From contig JBBRCE010000001.1 in assembly GCA_038205115.1 (NCBI GenBank), positions 248,001 through 312,000 on the forward strand: a stretch of 64,000 nucleotides of DNA, written 5' to 3'. A model generated the notes under the pieces. The model was not told the DNA's origin. It ran no database searches and saw only the letters and a list, made by a program, of their open reading frames with translations. Below are positions 22,215-30,967 of the stretch, piece after piece; positions within the stretch are counted from its first letter, which is position 1; every line of letters begins with the position of its first letter. The DNA comes from JBBRCE01 sp038205115 (GTDB lineage: Bacteria; Planctomycetota; Planctomycetia; Pirellulales; JBBRCE01). The position numbers and the translations under genes are program-made.

Positions 22215-22991
22215 TTAGATCGCTTCGATTTGCCAATATTCCAATTCGACCGGCGTACTGCGGCCGAAGATGTTAATCATGACCGTGACGCGACCGTTGG
22301 CCTCGTCAATGCTGTCCACTTCGCCTTCGAAGTTTTCGAACGTGCCTTCGTTGATTTTGACGCGATCGCCCTTGTTGAACGCAATTTTGAGCTTCGGCGA
22401 TTCGTCGGACTTCTCTTCCTTCTTATCCAAAATCTTCTTGATTTCGCTATCCAACATTGGTGCCGGGCGGCCAACTCCGCCGGTGAAGTCGCCAATTCCG
22501 GGCGTCTCGCGGACCAAAAACCACGTGTCGTCGTTGATTTCCATATTCACGACCAAGTAGCCAGGGTACAGCTTACGCTTAACCACTCGCTTCTTGCCGT
22601 TTTTGAACTCGGAAACCATCTCGACCGGCACGATGATCTCACCAAAGTAGGCGTCCAAGCCTTCCATGGCCACACGGCGCTGCAACGCGTCGCGGATCGA
22701 ATCTTCGCGATTGCTCTGAACCTTCAAAATATACCAACGGCGGTCGATCGTCGGCGGTTCGGCCGTGGAATGATCCTCCACCGGCTTGGCGTCCTCCGAC
22801 GATTCGGGAATGGGCACCAGTTCGGGCTCCGGACCCCAATCTTTCTCAGCGACCGGCCCGTCTTGAACTAGGCTGTTGCCAGCGGCGGATAAACCGGCGT
22901 CATGCGGCGCAGCCGCGGACGTGGGCGTAGACGCTGCCGTCTCGCCATTCTGCCCGATGACCTGCTCGTGATGCTCGCTCGTGTCGTCCAT
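22215..22991 (-). CDS. nusG: Transcription antitermination protein NusG with N-terminal extension
   Basis: NusG binds RNA polymerase and links it to Rho or to the ribosome through S10. The 258-residue product has an acidic, low-complexity extension of about 83 residues, then the NGN domain from RRWYILKVQSNRE (about residue 84) through PGYLVV and VRETPGIGDFTGG, and a C-terminal KOW domain with FNKGDRVKINEGTFENFEGEVDSID. E. coli NusG has about 181 residues, so the extension is the main oddity. The ATG at 22991 is preferred over an in-frame TTG at 23000. It sits between secE and rplK, the standard place. Confidence 0.95.
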   Translation of the reverse strand: MDDTSEHHEQVIGQNGETAASTPTSAAAPHDAGLSAAGNSLVQDGPVAEKDWGPEPELVPIPESSEDAKPVEDHSTAEPPTIDRRWYILKVQSNREDSIRDALQRRVAMEGLDAYFGEIIVPVEMVSEFKNGKKRVVKRKLYPGYLVVNMEINDDTWFLVRETPGIGDFTGGVGRPAPMLDSEIKKILDKKEEKSDESPKLKIAFNKGDRVKINEGTFENFEGEVDSIDEANGRVTVMINIFGRSTPVELEYWQIEAI

Positions 22992-23057
22992 TCGCAACAA
23001 ACTCTCTATCTATGATCGAAAATTCAAGCTTTGAGAACGGCGGCCGAGTGCCGACTA

Positions 23058-23495
23058 CTAAGCCGCACTGGTCACTTTCAAAAAGTTCAGCAGCCAAATC
23101 CAGAACAGGTCGTAACAGTACAATGTCAATGCCAGAAAAACGATCGTAAAAACCACCACGATGGCACTGCGAACCAGTTCGCCCCGGCTGGGCCAGGAGA
23201 CCTTGTTCATTTCCAATTCAACCGCGATCAAAAAGTCGGCAAAGCTCGACAGATTAACCAAACGATATGCAAACCACAAACCAACCGCGACGATGGCGAT
23301 CGGCAAACCGACATGCAGCCAGGGCGCTTCATTCATCTCGCTGAGCCGCCAGGCGCCGATCACCAAAATGATCGCCACGGCGGCAAACGTCACCTGACGC
23401 ACGATTCGCCCTTGGGTGCGTTTGTAAATTCCGGGCTGAAACAGCTCGCGAACCCACAGGCTACCACCAGCGGTTGCTTCTTTTTCTTTCGACAT
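23058..23495 (-). CDS. secE: Preprotein translocase subunit SecE
   Basis: SecE stabilises SecY in the inner-membrane Sec channel. The 145-residue product carries the conserved amphipathic segment FLIAVELEMNKVSWPSRGELVRS followed by the essential C-terminal membrane helix (about residues 112-140). Two more hydrophobic segments, about 35-52 and 58-80, precede it, so this is a multi-span SecE rather than the minimal single-span form. The ATG at 23495 (MSKEKEATAGG) is chosen over an in-frame start at 23543. It precedes nusG in the classical order. Confidence 0.93.
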   Translation of the reverse strand: MSKEKEATAGGSLWVRELFQPGIYKRTQGRIVRQVTFAAVAIILVIGAWRLSEMNEAPWLHVGLPIAIVAVGLWFAYRLVNLSSFADFLIAVELEMNKVSWPSRGELVRSAIVVVFTIVFLALTLYCYDLFWIWLLNFLKVTSAA

Positions 23496-23772
23496 GAATT
23501 TCTGAATCCCTATCCAACGCAACGGAATTAAAGCAGCCGTCAATCAAACGCGGATCGCCCGACCACCCCGTAATCCATCCCTGTGTTCCGTGTTCACCTC
23601 TGGCAACGACACTCATCTCGATCGCCGCCGCACCCGCTGACTCACGCCAGTCGCAACCCTACATTCCTCGCAGACTCGACGACACTGGACCGCCCGGCGA
23701 CCCGACGATCATAGACCGCAACGGATGCGTATCGAGCCATTCATCAATCCCGCCCGATATTTCACAACCGAG

Positions 23773-23845
23773 CAGGGGCGGCGGGAATTGAACTCGCAAC
23801 CCCCGGTTTTGGAGACCGGTGCTCTGCCAATTGAGCTACACCCCT
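23773..23845 (-). tRNA. tRNA-Trp (anticodon CCA)
   Basis: Cloverleaf on the minus strand: acceptor AGGGGTG/CGCCCCT, D-arm GCTC..GAGC, anticodon stem CCGGT/ACCGG around loop CTCCAAA (anticodon CCA), T-arm GCGAG TTCAATT CCCGC, discriminator G. No CCA end is encoded. It sits between tuf and secE. Confidence 0.97.
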
Positions 23846-23859
23846 GTAAAATCGAACTT

Positions 23860-23890
23860 GGCTCGGCCGAAGCCACACTTCGGCCGAGCC
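23860..23890 (-). terminator. Strong hairpin behind tuf (probable terminator)
   Basis: Perfect 13-bp inverted repeat GGCTCGGCCGAAG / CTTCGGCCGAGCC with a 5-base loop, located between the tuf stop (23966) and tRNA-Trp. On the minus strand the stem is followed by AAGTTCGATTTTA, a weak T-tract. A further outer repeat (TCGAAC/GTTCGA) flanks it. It probably ends or attenuates the tuf transcript before tRNA-Trp and secE. Confidence 0.75.
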
Positions 23891-23965
23891 CGTTGTTCGA
23901 TTCAAAATTGCACACCGCCCAGGGCGATGTGCATTCGCTTACCAATCACGGCTTGACGAGCGAAC

Positions 23966-25165
23966 TTACTCGACGATCTTGGTCACAACGCCCGAACCCA
24001 CGGTGCGGCCACCTTCGCGAATTGCAAAGCGGACGCCTTCATCCATGGCAATGGGAGTATGCAATTCAACAATCAGTCGGGCGTTGTCGCCCGGCATGCA
24101 CATTTCCGCATCGCCGGCCAACTTGGCAGTGCCGGTGACGTCAGTGGTGCGGAAGTAAAACTGCGGACGGTAGCCGCTGAAGAACGGCGTATGACGGCCG
24201 CCTTCTTCCTTCGACAAGATATAAACTTCGGCCTCGAACTTCGAGTGCGGAGTGATCGAACCCGGCTTGGCCAACACCTGACCGCGTTCAATGTCTTCAC
24301 GCTTGATACCGCGGAGCAAGCAACCGACGTTATCGCCAGCCTGACCTTGATCCAACTGCTTGTTGAACATTTCCACGCCCGTGCAGGTGGTCTTGCGCGA
24401 TTTGTCGCTCAAGCCGATGATTTCCACTTCGTCGCCGACCTTGACAATGCCGCGCTCGATACGACCCGTGCAGACCGTACCGCGGCCTTCGATCGAAAAC
24501 ACGTCTTCGATGGCCATCAAGAATGGCTTGTCGATTTCGCGGACAGGCTCAGGGATGTAAGCGTCGATGGCGTCCATCAAGTCGCCGACGCACTTGCTGG
24601 CGGCGGGATCTTTTGGGCTATCCAACGCTGGCTTCGAGGCACCGCGAATGATCGGGATTTCGTCGCCAGGGAAGCCGTAGTGCGTGAGCAATTCACGCAA
24701 TTCGAGCTCGACCAATTCCAGCAACTCCGGATCGTCGACTAGATCGACCTTGTTCAAGAACACGACCAACGCCGGCACACCGACCTGGCGCGCCAACAGA
24801 ATGTGCTCGCGGGTCTGCGGCATCGGACCGTCAGCGGCCGAAACCACCAGAATCGCTCCGTCCATCTGGGCGGCACCGGTGATCATATTCTTGATAAAGT
24901 CGGCGTGGCCCGGGCAGTCGATGTGCGCATAGTGACGCTTGGTCGTCTCGTACTCGACGTGACTAACGGCGATGGTGACGGTTTTGGTTTCGTCGCGGAC
25001 CGTACCACCCTTAGCGATGTCGGCATACGACTTCGTCTGGGCGAGGCCCTTGGCTGCCTGAACGGCCAAAATGGCGGCCGTGGTGGTCGTCTTGCCGTGG
25101 TCAATATGGCCAATCGTGCCTACATTGACGTGGGGCTTGGTACGTGCAAAAGTTTCCTTGGCCAT
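23966..25165 (-). CDS. tuf: Elongation factor Tu
   Basis: EF-Tu delivers aminoacyl-tRNA to the ribosome. The 399-residue product shows GHIDHGKT (19-26), DCPGH (83-87), NKVD in G4, and full domains II and III ending VGSGVVTKIVE. The switch I/effector motif, normally RGITI, reads KTVTI at 61-65; the metal-coordinating Thr is kept but Arg and Gly are lost, and the preceding residues are RDET rather than the usual EEKA type. GGGAG lies upstream of the ATG at 25165. It lies between tRNA-Thr(GGT) and tRNA-Trp and is the only tuf in the window; the usual second slot after fusA has none. Confidence 0.96.
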   Translation of the reverse strand: MAKETFARTKPHVNVGTIGHIDHGKTTTTAAILAVQAAKGLAQTKSYADIAKGGTVRDETKTVTIAVSHVEYETTKRHYAHIDCPGHADFIKNMITGAAQMDGAILVVSAADGPMPQTREHILLARQVGVPALVVFLNKVDLVDDPELLELVELELRELLTHYGFPGDEIPIIRGASKPALDSPKDPAASKCVGDLMDAIDAYIPEPVREIDKPFLMAIEDVFSIEGRGTVCTGRIERGIVKVGDEVEIIGLSDKSRKTTCTGVEMFNKQLDQGQAGDNVGCLLRGIKREDIERGQVLAKPGSITPHSKFEAEVYILSKEEGGRHTPFFSGYRPQFYFRTTDVTGTAKLAGDAEMCMPGDNARLIVELHTPIAMDEGVRFAIREGGRTVGSGVVTKIVE

Positions 25166-25239
25166 TCGAATCTAACTCCCTACTCTTAAAACGATCACAA
25201 TCTTGAATTGTCGATGCTAAAAACCAACTACTGCCTTGA

Positions 25240-25312
<73 letters not shown>

Positions 25313-25407
25313 AAGAGTTTACACATCCACCGCTCGACCGCCAGCCCCGTGCCTGCCGGAAACCAAGCCGCCAACACAAAAATCAAACCTCAACCAAGAA
25401 ACCGACA

Positions 25408-25478
25408 AGCGGGTGAAGGGAATCGAACCCTCGTATTTAGCTTGGAAGGCTACTGCTCTACCATTGAGCTACACCCGC
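25408..25478 (-). tRNA. tRNA-Gly (anticodon TCC)
   Basis: Minus-strand cloverleaf: acceptor GCGGGTG/CACCCGC, anticodon loop CTTCCAA (anticodon TCC), T-arm GAGGG TTCGATT CCCTT, discriminator T. The anticodon stem has one mismatch at its outer pair. It is in the Thr-Tyr-Gly-Thr-tuf order known from the E. coli tufB cluster. Confidence 0.95.
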
Positions 25479-25541
25479 GTTTCCCGCCAATCGAGCAATC
25501 CGTCCTATCTCAACATCAATGCAAAACGCGTCCAACTCGAA

Positions 25542-25623
<82 letters not shown>

Positions 25624-25773
25624 GGAACACCATCCAAACGACTTCTCAAGCAAAACCCAACTCGCCGCAGCTCAACTGAACACAAATCCTGGCAATCTCA
25701 AGCAAATCGCGGGGACTTTTGTGCGGCAGCCCCTGCAACCCCCGCCAAAAACCGCAGGCTTTCCCGCTAAACG

Positions 25774-25846
25774 AGCTAGCGGAGGGACTTGAACCCACAA
25801 CCTGCTGATTACAAATCAGCTGCTCTGCCAATTGAGCTACGCTAGC
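25774..25846 (-). tRNA. tRNA-Thr (anticodon TGT)
   Basis: Minus-strand cloverleaf: acceptor GCTAGCG/CGCTAGC, anticodon stem CTGAT/ATCAG around TTTGTAA (anticodon TGT), T-arm GTGGG TTCAAGT CCCTC, discriminator T. It is the first gene of the tRNA-tuf-secE-nusG block. Confidence 0.95.
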
Positions 25847-25875
25847 CTTCCGAGGGCTATTCACGAAAACGTGTC

Positions 25876-25903
25876 AATATAACCAAACCAGACGGCCATG
25901 CAA
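25876..25903 (-). promoter_or_regulatory. Candidate promoter of the tRNA-tuf block
   Basis: On the minus strand a -35-like TTGCAT (25903-25898) is followed after 16 bp by TATATT (25881-25876), about 30 bp upstream of tRNA-Thr(TGT). TTGACA overlaps just downstream. Spacing is acceptable and the position is right, but no transcription start is shown. Confidence 0.45.
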
Positions 25904-25961
25904 GACCGTCAGCAAGGAAACTTGCTGTAACGCTCATTTTCATGCAGCCCAGCTGCTCATC

Positions 25962-26005
25962 ATAAAAAATGGCGAGCGGCTTTTCGAGGGGGTCCCTCGC
26001 CATTT
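25962..26005 (-). terminator. Rho-independent terminator upstream of the tRNA block
   Basis: Inverted repeat AAATGGCGAG / CTCGCCATTT (25996-26005 with 25967-25976) around a 19-base loop. On the minus strand it ends in a run of six T. It lies about 200 bp past hicA and before the tRNA promoter, so it should end transcription from the hicBA side. Confidence 0.8.
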
Positions 26006-26202
26006 CTTACGACATTTTTGCGTCCGACAGGTTCAGAGGTACGTCGAGAGGGCCGCACCTCGGCATTGCGGACTAGCACGCGAGCTATCGATTTCGGCAC
26101 AAATTCTGGAATCGGTTTTGTCCAGCGAACCAGACCGCAGCAACCGAAAACGGGGCCGCAGAGCGCAAAAGTTTGGCAGACGAGAGTGGTGACAGACGTC
26201 TC

Positions 26203-26449
26203 TCAAAGACTCAATAACTGCAGCAAGGCCTCTTTCGTCAGTCCGTGATGTCGGGCAATGTTGCGAAGAATGCTATTCAATGTGCCGAGCTTAATTGAGG
26301 TTTGGCACGGAATCGTCTCGGAAAACTCGCCGTCTCTGGTTGTTTTCACCCGAATGTGCGACGCTCGTCTGACGAACGATCTCATAGCCAAACGCGGCAC
26401 GAAGCGCGGCGATCCGATCGGTTGCATCAACGTCGCGCGGCAGTTTCAT
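26203..26449 (-). pseudogene. hicA: HicA-type mRNA interferase, frameshifted
   Basis: Reading from the ATG at 26449 gives MKLPRDVDATDRIAALRAA then FGYEIVRQTS, a HicA N-terminus. After that the frame is lost, and the neighbouring frame supplies SHIRVKTTRDG, TIPCQTS and LGTLNSILRNIARHHGLTKEALL, the rest of HicA including the catalytic His of SHIR. Removing one base, the C at 26362, would join the halves as QTSSHIR. HicA is a small double-stranded-RNA-binding-fold RNase that cleaves mRNA. Here it is inactivated, or the extra base is an assembly error. It starts 3 bp after the HicB-like stop, so the order is antitoxin first. Confidence 0.75.
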
Positions 26450-26452
26450 GGC

Positions 26453-26674
26453 TTAGTTTAGCGTCAAAAGCTCATCTTTGACGAAATGCAGCCGGATGAT
26501 TTTAGGAATAGCCGCCTCAGCATCAAAATGACATCTCAAGGCGTCGGCAATCATGATTTTCACGTCGGCAATCGTTTCCGCTTGTGTGCGAAAGTCAAAT
26601 TTCGCGCCCAAGGCAGTGGCGACATACCCGCCATCGACGTCGTCTGCTCGAATTTTAAAAATGATTTCGGTCAT
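26453..26674 (-). CDS. HicB-like antitoxin (DUF1902-type)
   Basis: The 73-residue product starts MTEIIFKIRADDVDGGYVA and has ETIADVKIMIADALRCHF and the C-terminal IIRLHFVKDELL, the pattern of the short HicB-like proteins that partner HicA. These lack a separate DNA-binding domain and are sometimes misnamed as 2-oxoisovalerate dehydrogenase. The ATG at 26674 is chosen; a much longer frame to 26968 adds non-homologous Cys/His/Trp-rich sequence. It should neutralise HicA, but the adjacent hicA is frameshifted, so it may be an orphan. Confidence 0.75.
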   Translation of the reverse strand: MTEIIFKIRADDVDGGYVATALGAKFDFRTQAETIADVKIMIADALRCHFDAEAAIPKIIRLHFVKDELLTLN

Positions 26675-27090
26675 TCTGGTCTCCCGCCGAATTCGGCGCG
26701 CTCGTGTTGCGAACGAAGCATCCCAACACCACGGATGGAACATTCTTTTTTTCCAACGACTTCGTGAGTAGAAATGACACGCCTTGGCATTCCAATGTGG
26801 ATGTACTTTCGATTCCGCTCCAAACCGTTTTTCATCGACTCCTGGCCGCAAGTTCAAAAAACAGCTACCGTGGATCGCGATCATGATAGGATTCGGGTGG
26901 CGGCTAATCCGGCAATGACATTTTCGGTATACTTCAGCGTACTGAGCGGCCGATTTGCGGTTCGCCACGAACTATCTCGCGGACAGGCGGTCATTCAGCA
27001 GCCGAAACCTCGCATTGCTGGCCAACGGGCCGCCAAACGATGGTGACTGTCGTTGCTCAAGTTTTACCCTGGAATCATGACTGAAAACCT
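26675..27090. other. Divergent intergenic region between hicBA and argC
   Basis: About 415 bp between two divergent gene starts. Open frames reaching into it are extensions of the flanking genes or compositionally poor. It must hold promoters for both sides, but I could not identify a confident promoter or an ARG-box. Confidence 0.35.
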
Positions 27091-28101
27091 ATGATTCGTG
27101 CAGCAATTCTCGGTGCCACGGGCTACACCGCCCTGGAATTGATCAAAATTCTGTTACGGCATCCCGAAGTCGAAATCACCACGCTCACCAGCCGGCAAGA
27201 GGGCAATCCGCACGTGGCGATGATTCACCCCGCGCTCAGCCGCAGGTTGGATCTTTGCCTGGGAGACTTGCAACCCTCGGCCATCGTCGGCCGCGCCGAT
27301 GTGATTTTCAGTTGCTTACCGCACGGGGTCACGGCATCGTTGACACCGCAGTTTCTCGACGCCGGCAAGAAAGTCATCGATTTTAGCGCCGATTATCGCC
27401 TTGACGACGGCGAAACCTATTTGCAGTGGTACGGCCAGAAACATCCCGACGCTGGGCGACTCGGCAAAACGGTTTACGGGCTGCCGGAGCTATTTCGTGC
27501 GGAAATTGTCAAAGCTCAACTCGTGGCGAATCCCGGCTGTTATCCCACTTCAGCCATTTTGGCCCTGGCGCCGCTCATTAAGCTGGGATTGATCGACGCC
27601 AGCGATATCATCGTCGATAGCAAAAGTGGTGTCACCGGGGCAGGGCGGTCGCCAAAGCTGACCACGCATTATCCCGAATGTAACGAGAGCATCTCCGCCT
27701 ACAACGTCGGTCGGCATCGTCATACGCCGGAGATCGATCAAATTCTCGGGCGGGCGACAGGCCAAAGCGTCGGCGTGATTTTCACACCGCATTTGACGCC
27801 CATGGATCGCGGAATTCTGAGCACCACGTATTCCAAACCGAAGGTCGAACTGACCGAAGAAAAACTGTTTCGCGCGTATCGCGAATTCTACGCGGACGAG
27901 CCGTTTGTGCGGATTGTCGAGCATCTGCCCGGCACCAAAGATTGCGTCGATTCGAATTTCTGCGACATCACCGCCCGGTTGGTTCGCGGTCGCGTGGTGA
28001 CGATCAGTTGCATCGACAATTTGATCAAAGGCGCGTCCGGCGCGGCGGTGCAAAACTTTAATTTGATGTTCGGCTTTCCGGAGACAACCGCGCTGCTTTA
28101 A
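27091..28101 (+). CDS. argC: N-acetyl-gamma-glutamyl-phosphate reductase
   Basis: Third step of arginine synthesis: NADPH-dependent reduction of N-acetylglutamyl phosphate to the semialdehyde, in the cytosol. The 336-residue product has an N-terminal Rossmann motif GATGYTALEL (the family usually has Gly after GYT; here Ala), the SCLPHG segment, the catalytic Cys in NPGCYPTS (Cys150), KSGVTGAGR, and the conserved HRHTPEI and HLTPMDRGI segments. Length is normal for type 1 ArgC. argJ follows after 60 bp in the same direction, so the two probably form an operon for the acetylated arginine route. Confidence 0.96.
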   Translation: MIRAAILGATGYTALELIKILLRHPEVEITTLTSRQEGNPHVAMIHPALSRRLDLCLGDLQPSAIVGRADVIFSCLPHGVTASLTPQFLDAGKKVIDFSADYRLDDGETYLQWYGQKHPDAGRLGKTVYGLPELFRAEIVKAQLVANPGCYPTSAILALAPLIKLGLIDASDIIVDSKSGVTGAGRSPKLTTHYPECNESISAYNVGRHRHTPEIDQILGRATGQSVGVIFTPHLTPMDRGILSTTYSKPKVELTEEKLFRAYREFYADEPFVRIVEHLPGTKDCVDSNFCDITARLVRGRVVTISCIDNLIKGASGAAVQNFNLMFGFPETTALL

Positions 28102-28160
28102 AGCGGGCTGACTTCGCTCGGCTCTGGCCATTTTCCTCTAAAATATACTCCTTTTTTGCC

Positions 28161-29360
28161 ATGTCCATTCCGACTCGTGTTCCCCAGGGTTTTCGCATGG
28201 CGGCCATGCATTGCGGCATCAAACGCAATGCGGCGAGAGAAGATCTCACGCTGATCGTCTCGGATTTTCCGGCCACGGCGGCCGGCGTTTACACGACAAA
28301 TCTCGTGTTTGCAGCGCCCGTGGGCTGGGACCGCAAACAGACGCCTAGTGACACGATCCGCGCGGTGATCGTCAATTCCGGAAATGCCAACGCCTGCACT
28401 GGCGAGCAGGGCGACCGCGATTGCCAGCAAATGGCCCATTTAGCGGCGAATGTCGTGGGCGCGCAAGCCGATCAAGCTCTGGTGCTTTCGACGGGAATCA
28501 TTGGCGAATTCATGCCGCTGAAAAAAGTGGCGGCGGGCATCGACGCGCTTTCGCAGCGATTGGCCAGCGACGAAGCCGCTCTGGAAGCAGCCGCGCGCGG
28601 CATGATGACCACCGACACGGTTCACAAAATCGCCTCCCGCACAGTTTCCCTCGGCGCCAAGTCCGTGCAAATCACCGGCATGTGCAAAGGTGCGGCAATG
28701 ATTGGCCCCAATATGGCCACCATGCTCGGTTTGGTGCTCACAGACGCCAAGATTCCCGCCCAGCAACTGCAGCGAATGCTGACTGAAATTGTCGAAGATA
28801 CGTTCAATTGCATCAGCGTCGACGGGCATATGAGCACCAACGACACAGTGCTGCTGGTGGCGAACGGCGCGGCGGAAAACCAAGCGTTGGCTGGTGCGGA
28901 TCTCGAAAAATTCCAAACCGCGTTGCAGCAGGTCTGCGCTCAACTCGCCCGCAAAATTCCAGAAGACGGCGAGGGCGCAACCCACCTGATTACCATTGAA
29001 ATTCACGGCTGCGCTACGCGTCAGGCTGCCCGCGCCATTGCCTGTTCGGTCGGCAACAGTCCGCTGGTGAAGACCGCGGTCGCTGGTGCCGATCCTAACT
29101 GGGGGCGCATCGTTTCCGCGGCCGGATATGCCGGAGTTCCGTTTGATCCCAGCGGCGTCGATCTCCGCGTTAACGGACATCTGCTCTATCAAAGCGGCGC
29201 ACCGGTCAAATTCGGCGCGGCTCAGGTTTCTGCCTCAATTCGTGATTCTCGCGATACGTTGCTCGAGTTGACGTTTCGTGAAGGCGATTCGAAAATTCGA
29301 TTTTGGACCACCGACCTCACGGCCGACTACGTTCGCTTGAATGCTGATTACCACACCTAA
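28161..29360 (+). CDS. argJ: Bifunctional glutamate N-acetyltransferase / ornithine acetyltransferase
   Basis: ArgJ moves the acetyl group from N-acetylornithine to glutamate (the arginine acetyl cycle) and in bifunctional forms also uses acetyl-CoA. The 399-residue product has the autoprocessing site GAAMIGPNMATMLG, with Thr187 as the nucleophile that starts the beta chain, as well as the NSGNANACTG and STGIIGEFMP segments and GADPNWGRI near the C-terminus. The precursor is cleaved in two after translation in this family. The ATG at 28161 fits the family start. It pairs with argC; the rest of the arginine pathway is not in the window. Confidence 0.96.
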   Translation: MSIPTRVPQGFRMAAMHCGIKRNAAREDLTLIVSDFPATAAGVYTTNLVFAAPVGWDRKQTPSDTIRAVIVNSGNANACTGEQGDRDCQQMAHLAANVVGAQADQALVLSTGIIGEFMPLKKVAAGIDALSQRLASDEAALEAAARGMMTTDTVHKIASRTVSLGAKSVQITGMCKGAAMIGPNMATMLGLVLTDAKIPAQQLQRMLTEIVEDTFNCISVDGHMSTNDTVLLVANGAAENQALAGADLEKFQTALQQVCAQLARKIPEDGEGATHLITIEIHGCATRQAARAIACSVGNSPLVKTAVAGADPNWGRIVSAAGYAGVPFDPSGVDLRVNGHLLYQSGAPVKFGAAQVSASIRDSRDTLLELTFREGDSKIRFWTTDLTADYVRLNADYHT

Positions 29361-29783
29361 ATCGTTTGATGGCCGGTGCCGGTTTGTCAGCGGCACTTGG
29401 ATTGCTCCTCATTTGGAGGGGTGGCGGACGCAAGTTTTGTCTTGTGTCGTCCTGCTCGGCTTGATTGGCGAACGACCGAATTGAATAGGTGGAAGTCTCG
29501 CGATCATCAAGGTTGCAAAGTCCTGATGGCCCTGTCGCTCGGGAAAATCCACAAGCTGCCAGCCGTTGTTCTTTGCGGCAAATGATGCGGTCAGCTCGAC
29601 TAACCAAAACGATTTCCAACTGCTCAGCGGGCCGCCTGCACAAAAATCGGCGCAGATTTTGCTCATGCGGACTTCCGCTTAATTCCGGTGGCTGTTAGAA
29701 AAGTTGGAGGACCGAGTAAGCTGCCGAGTTCGCCTCCCGAAACAGCCTGCTATCTGGTGGAACGTTTCATAAAGAAAGTGAAC
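29361..29783. other. Intergenic region between argJ and the response regulator
   Basis: About 420 bp. The frames on both strands are short, overlap each other and show no domain. I see no RNA gene, terminator or repeat. Confidence 0.4.
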
Positions 29784-30395
29784 ATGTCAACAGATCAAAC
29801 AGTATTCGTGGTCGACGACGATCCTGCGGCTCGAAACTCGGTGGTGGCGCTCATTCAATCGCATGGTGCCAAGGCGGAAGGTTTCGCGTCGGCCGAGGAA
29901 TTTCTGACGTCGTTCGACGGTAATCGGGGCGGATGCTTGGTGCTCGACGTGCGGATGGGAGGAATGTCCGGCTTGGACCTGCAGAAAGAACTCGTCAAAC
30001 GTAATGCCTCGCTGCCTGTGATTATCATCACCGGTCATGGCGACGTTCAGATGGCGGTCCAAGCGATGCAGACCGGCGCCGTGACGTTTTTGCAGAAACC
30101 TGTGGAACGAGACCTCTGGCCGAGCATCGAAGCCGCGCTAGAAAAGGATCGAAAACATCGGCACGAGCACACCACGCGGGCGGAAGTGGCGCAACTACGT
30201 GCCTCGCTGACGGCCGGCGAAGAGCAGGTTTTGAACTTACTCCTGCAGGGCAAGCCAAACAAAAGTATTGCTTCGGCGCTGGACGTTGGCCTGCGGACGG
30301 TCGAACAACGTCGCGCCAATATCATGCAAAAAATGCATGTCGAATCCGTCGCCGAGCTGGTACGTCAGATCATGGTCCTGGAAACTCCGAAGTGA
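29784..30395 (+). CDS. FixJ-like two-component response regulator
   Basis: A 203-residue cytosolic transcription factor. The receiver domain (about 1-120) has the acidic pocket VVDDDP, the phosphoacceptor Asp55 in LVLDVRMGGMSG, Thr83 in IIITGHGD and Lys105 in FLQKP. The C-terminal LuxR/FixJ helix-turn-helix (about 140-200) has GKPNKSIASALDVGLRTVEQRRANIMQKM. The start at 29784 (MSTDQTVFVV) is chosen over an upstream in-frame one because it gives the family N-terminus and has GAAAG before it. No histidine kinase is adjacent, so the partner and targets are unknown. Confidence 0.92.
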   Translation: MSTDQTVFVVDDDPAARNSVVALIQSHGAKAEGFASAEEFLTSFDGNRGGCLVLDVRMGGMSGLDLQKELVKRNASLPVIIITGHGDVQMAVQAMQTGAVTFLQKPVERDLWPSIEAALEKDRKHRHEHTTRAEVAQLRASLTAGEEQVLNLLLQGKPNKSIASALDVGLRTVEQRRANIMQKMHVESVAELVRQIMVLETPK

Positions 30396-30745
30396 GCAGT
30401 ATTCACGGAGAAGAATTCGCCTTCGACGGCTCCATGTCGGCAGCCTTCCGACTAAATGGTCGAATTTAATCATCGTCAAGGGTTAACGACGAGACGTTTG
30501 CAGCAATCGATTCCATGAACCCTGCAGTGCGCGGGGTGCGTTCCCGCAACGCGATCCGCAGTTTGCCAGCGGTTTGTCTTACATTCGCTCTAAACGGAAC
30601 AGATGCTCCAGTTATTCGAGTTTATCGCCGGAAACGATTGAATCCCACGCTAGCGGATTGTCGATGGGATGGAGGTCGCGGCCGCAGCATCGACGTCGAT
30701 TCCGGACCGTTGACAACGAAATGAGAGCCTGAACCGATCTATTTT
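30396..30745. other. Intergenic region between response regulator and BON gene
   Basis: About 350 bp with no convincing gene, hairpin terminator or repeat. One short plus frame (30515-30724) has no recognisable features. Confidence 0.4.
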
Positions 30746-30967
30746 ATGCAGAACCGCACAATCCTGCTCGACAGCCGCGTTGAATCCGCACTTCGCCGCA
30801 ATCCCCACCTCACCGGGCGTAATCTGCGCTTCGAAACCAGCCAAGGCCGCGTAACGTTGCATGGTGAAGTGCAGTCGTTCTATCAAAAGCAAATGGCTCA
30901 GGAAACTTTGCGACGGATCGAAGGCATTGAAGCCATCGAAAACCAACTGGTCGTGGCTTGGCGTTAG
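30746..30967 (+). CDS. Single BON-domain protein
   Basis: The 73-residue product is almost entirely a BON domain: LDSRVESALRRNPHL at the start, GRVTLHGEVQSFYQKQMAQETLRRIEGIEAIENQLVV at the end. BON domains bind phospholipid membranes or proteins and occur in envelope-stress proteins such as OsmY. There is no signal peptide or membrane segment, so a cytosolic location is likely. The start at 30746 has no clear ribosome site. The exact role is unknown. Confidence 0.78.
   Translation: MQNRTILLDSRVESALRRNPHLTGRNLRFETSQGRVTLHGEVQSFYQKQMAQETLRRIEGIEAIENQLVVAWR

Noticed and set aside
26675..26968. 98-residue extension of the HicB-like protein
   Set aside because: Cys/Trp/His-rich non-homologous sequence; the ATG at 26674 gives the normal family start and length.
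29409..29666. 85-residue minus-strand frame after argJ
   Set aside because: No domain and no ribosome site; overlapped by equally poor frames on both strands.
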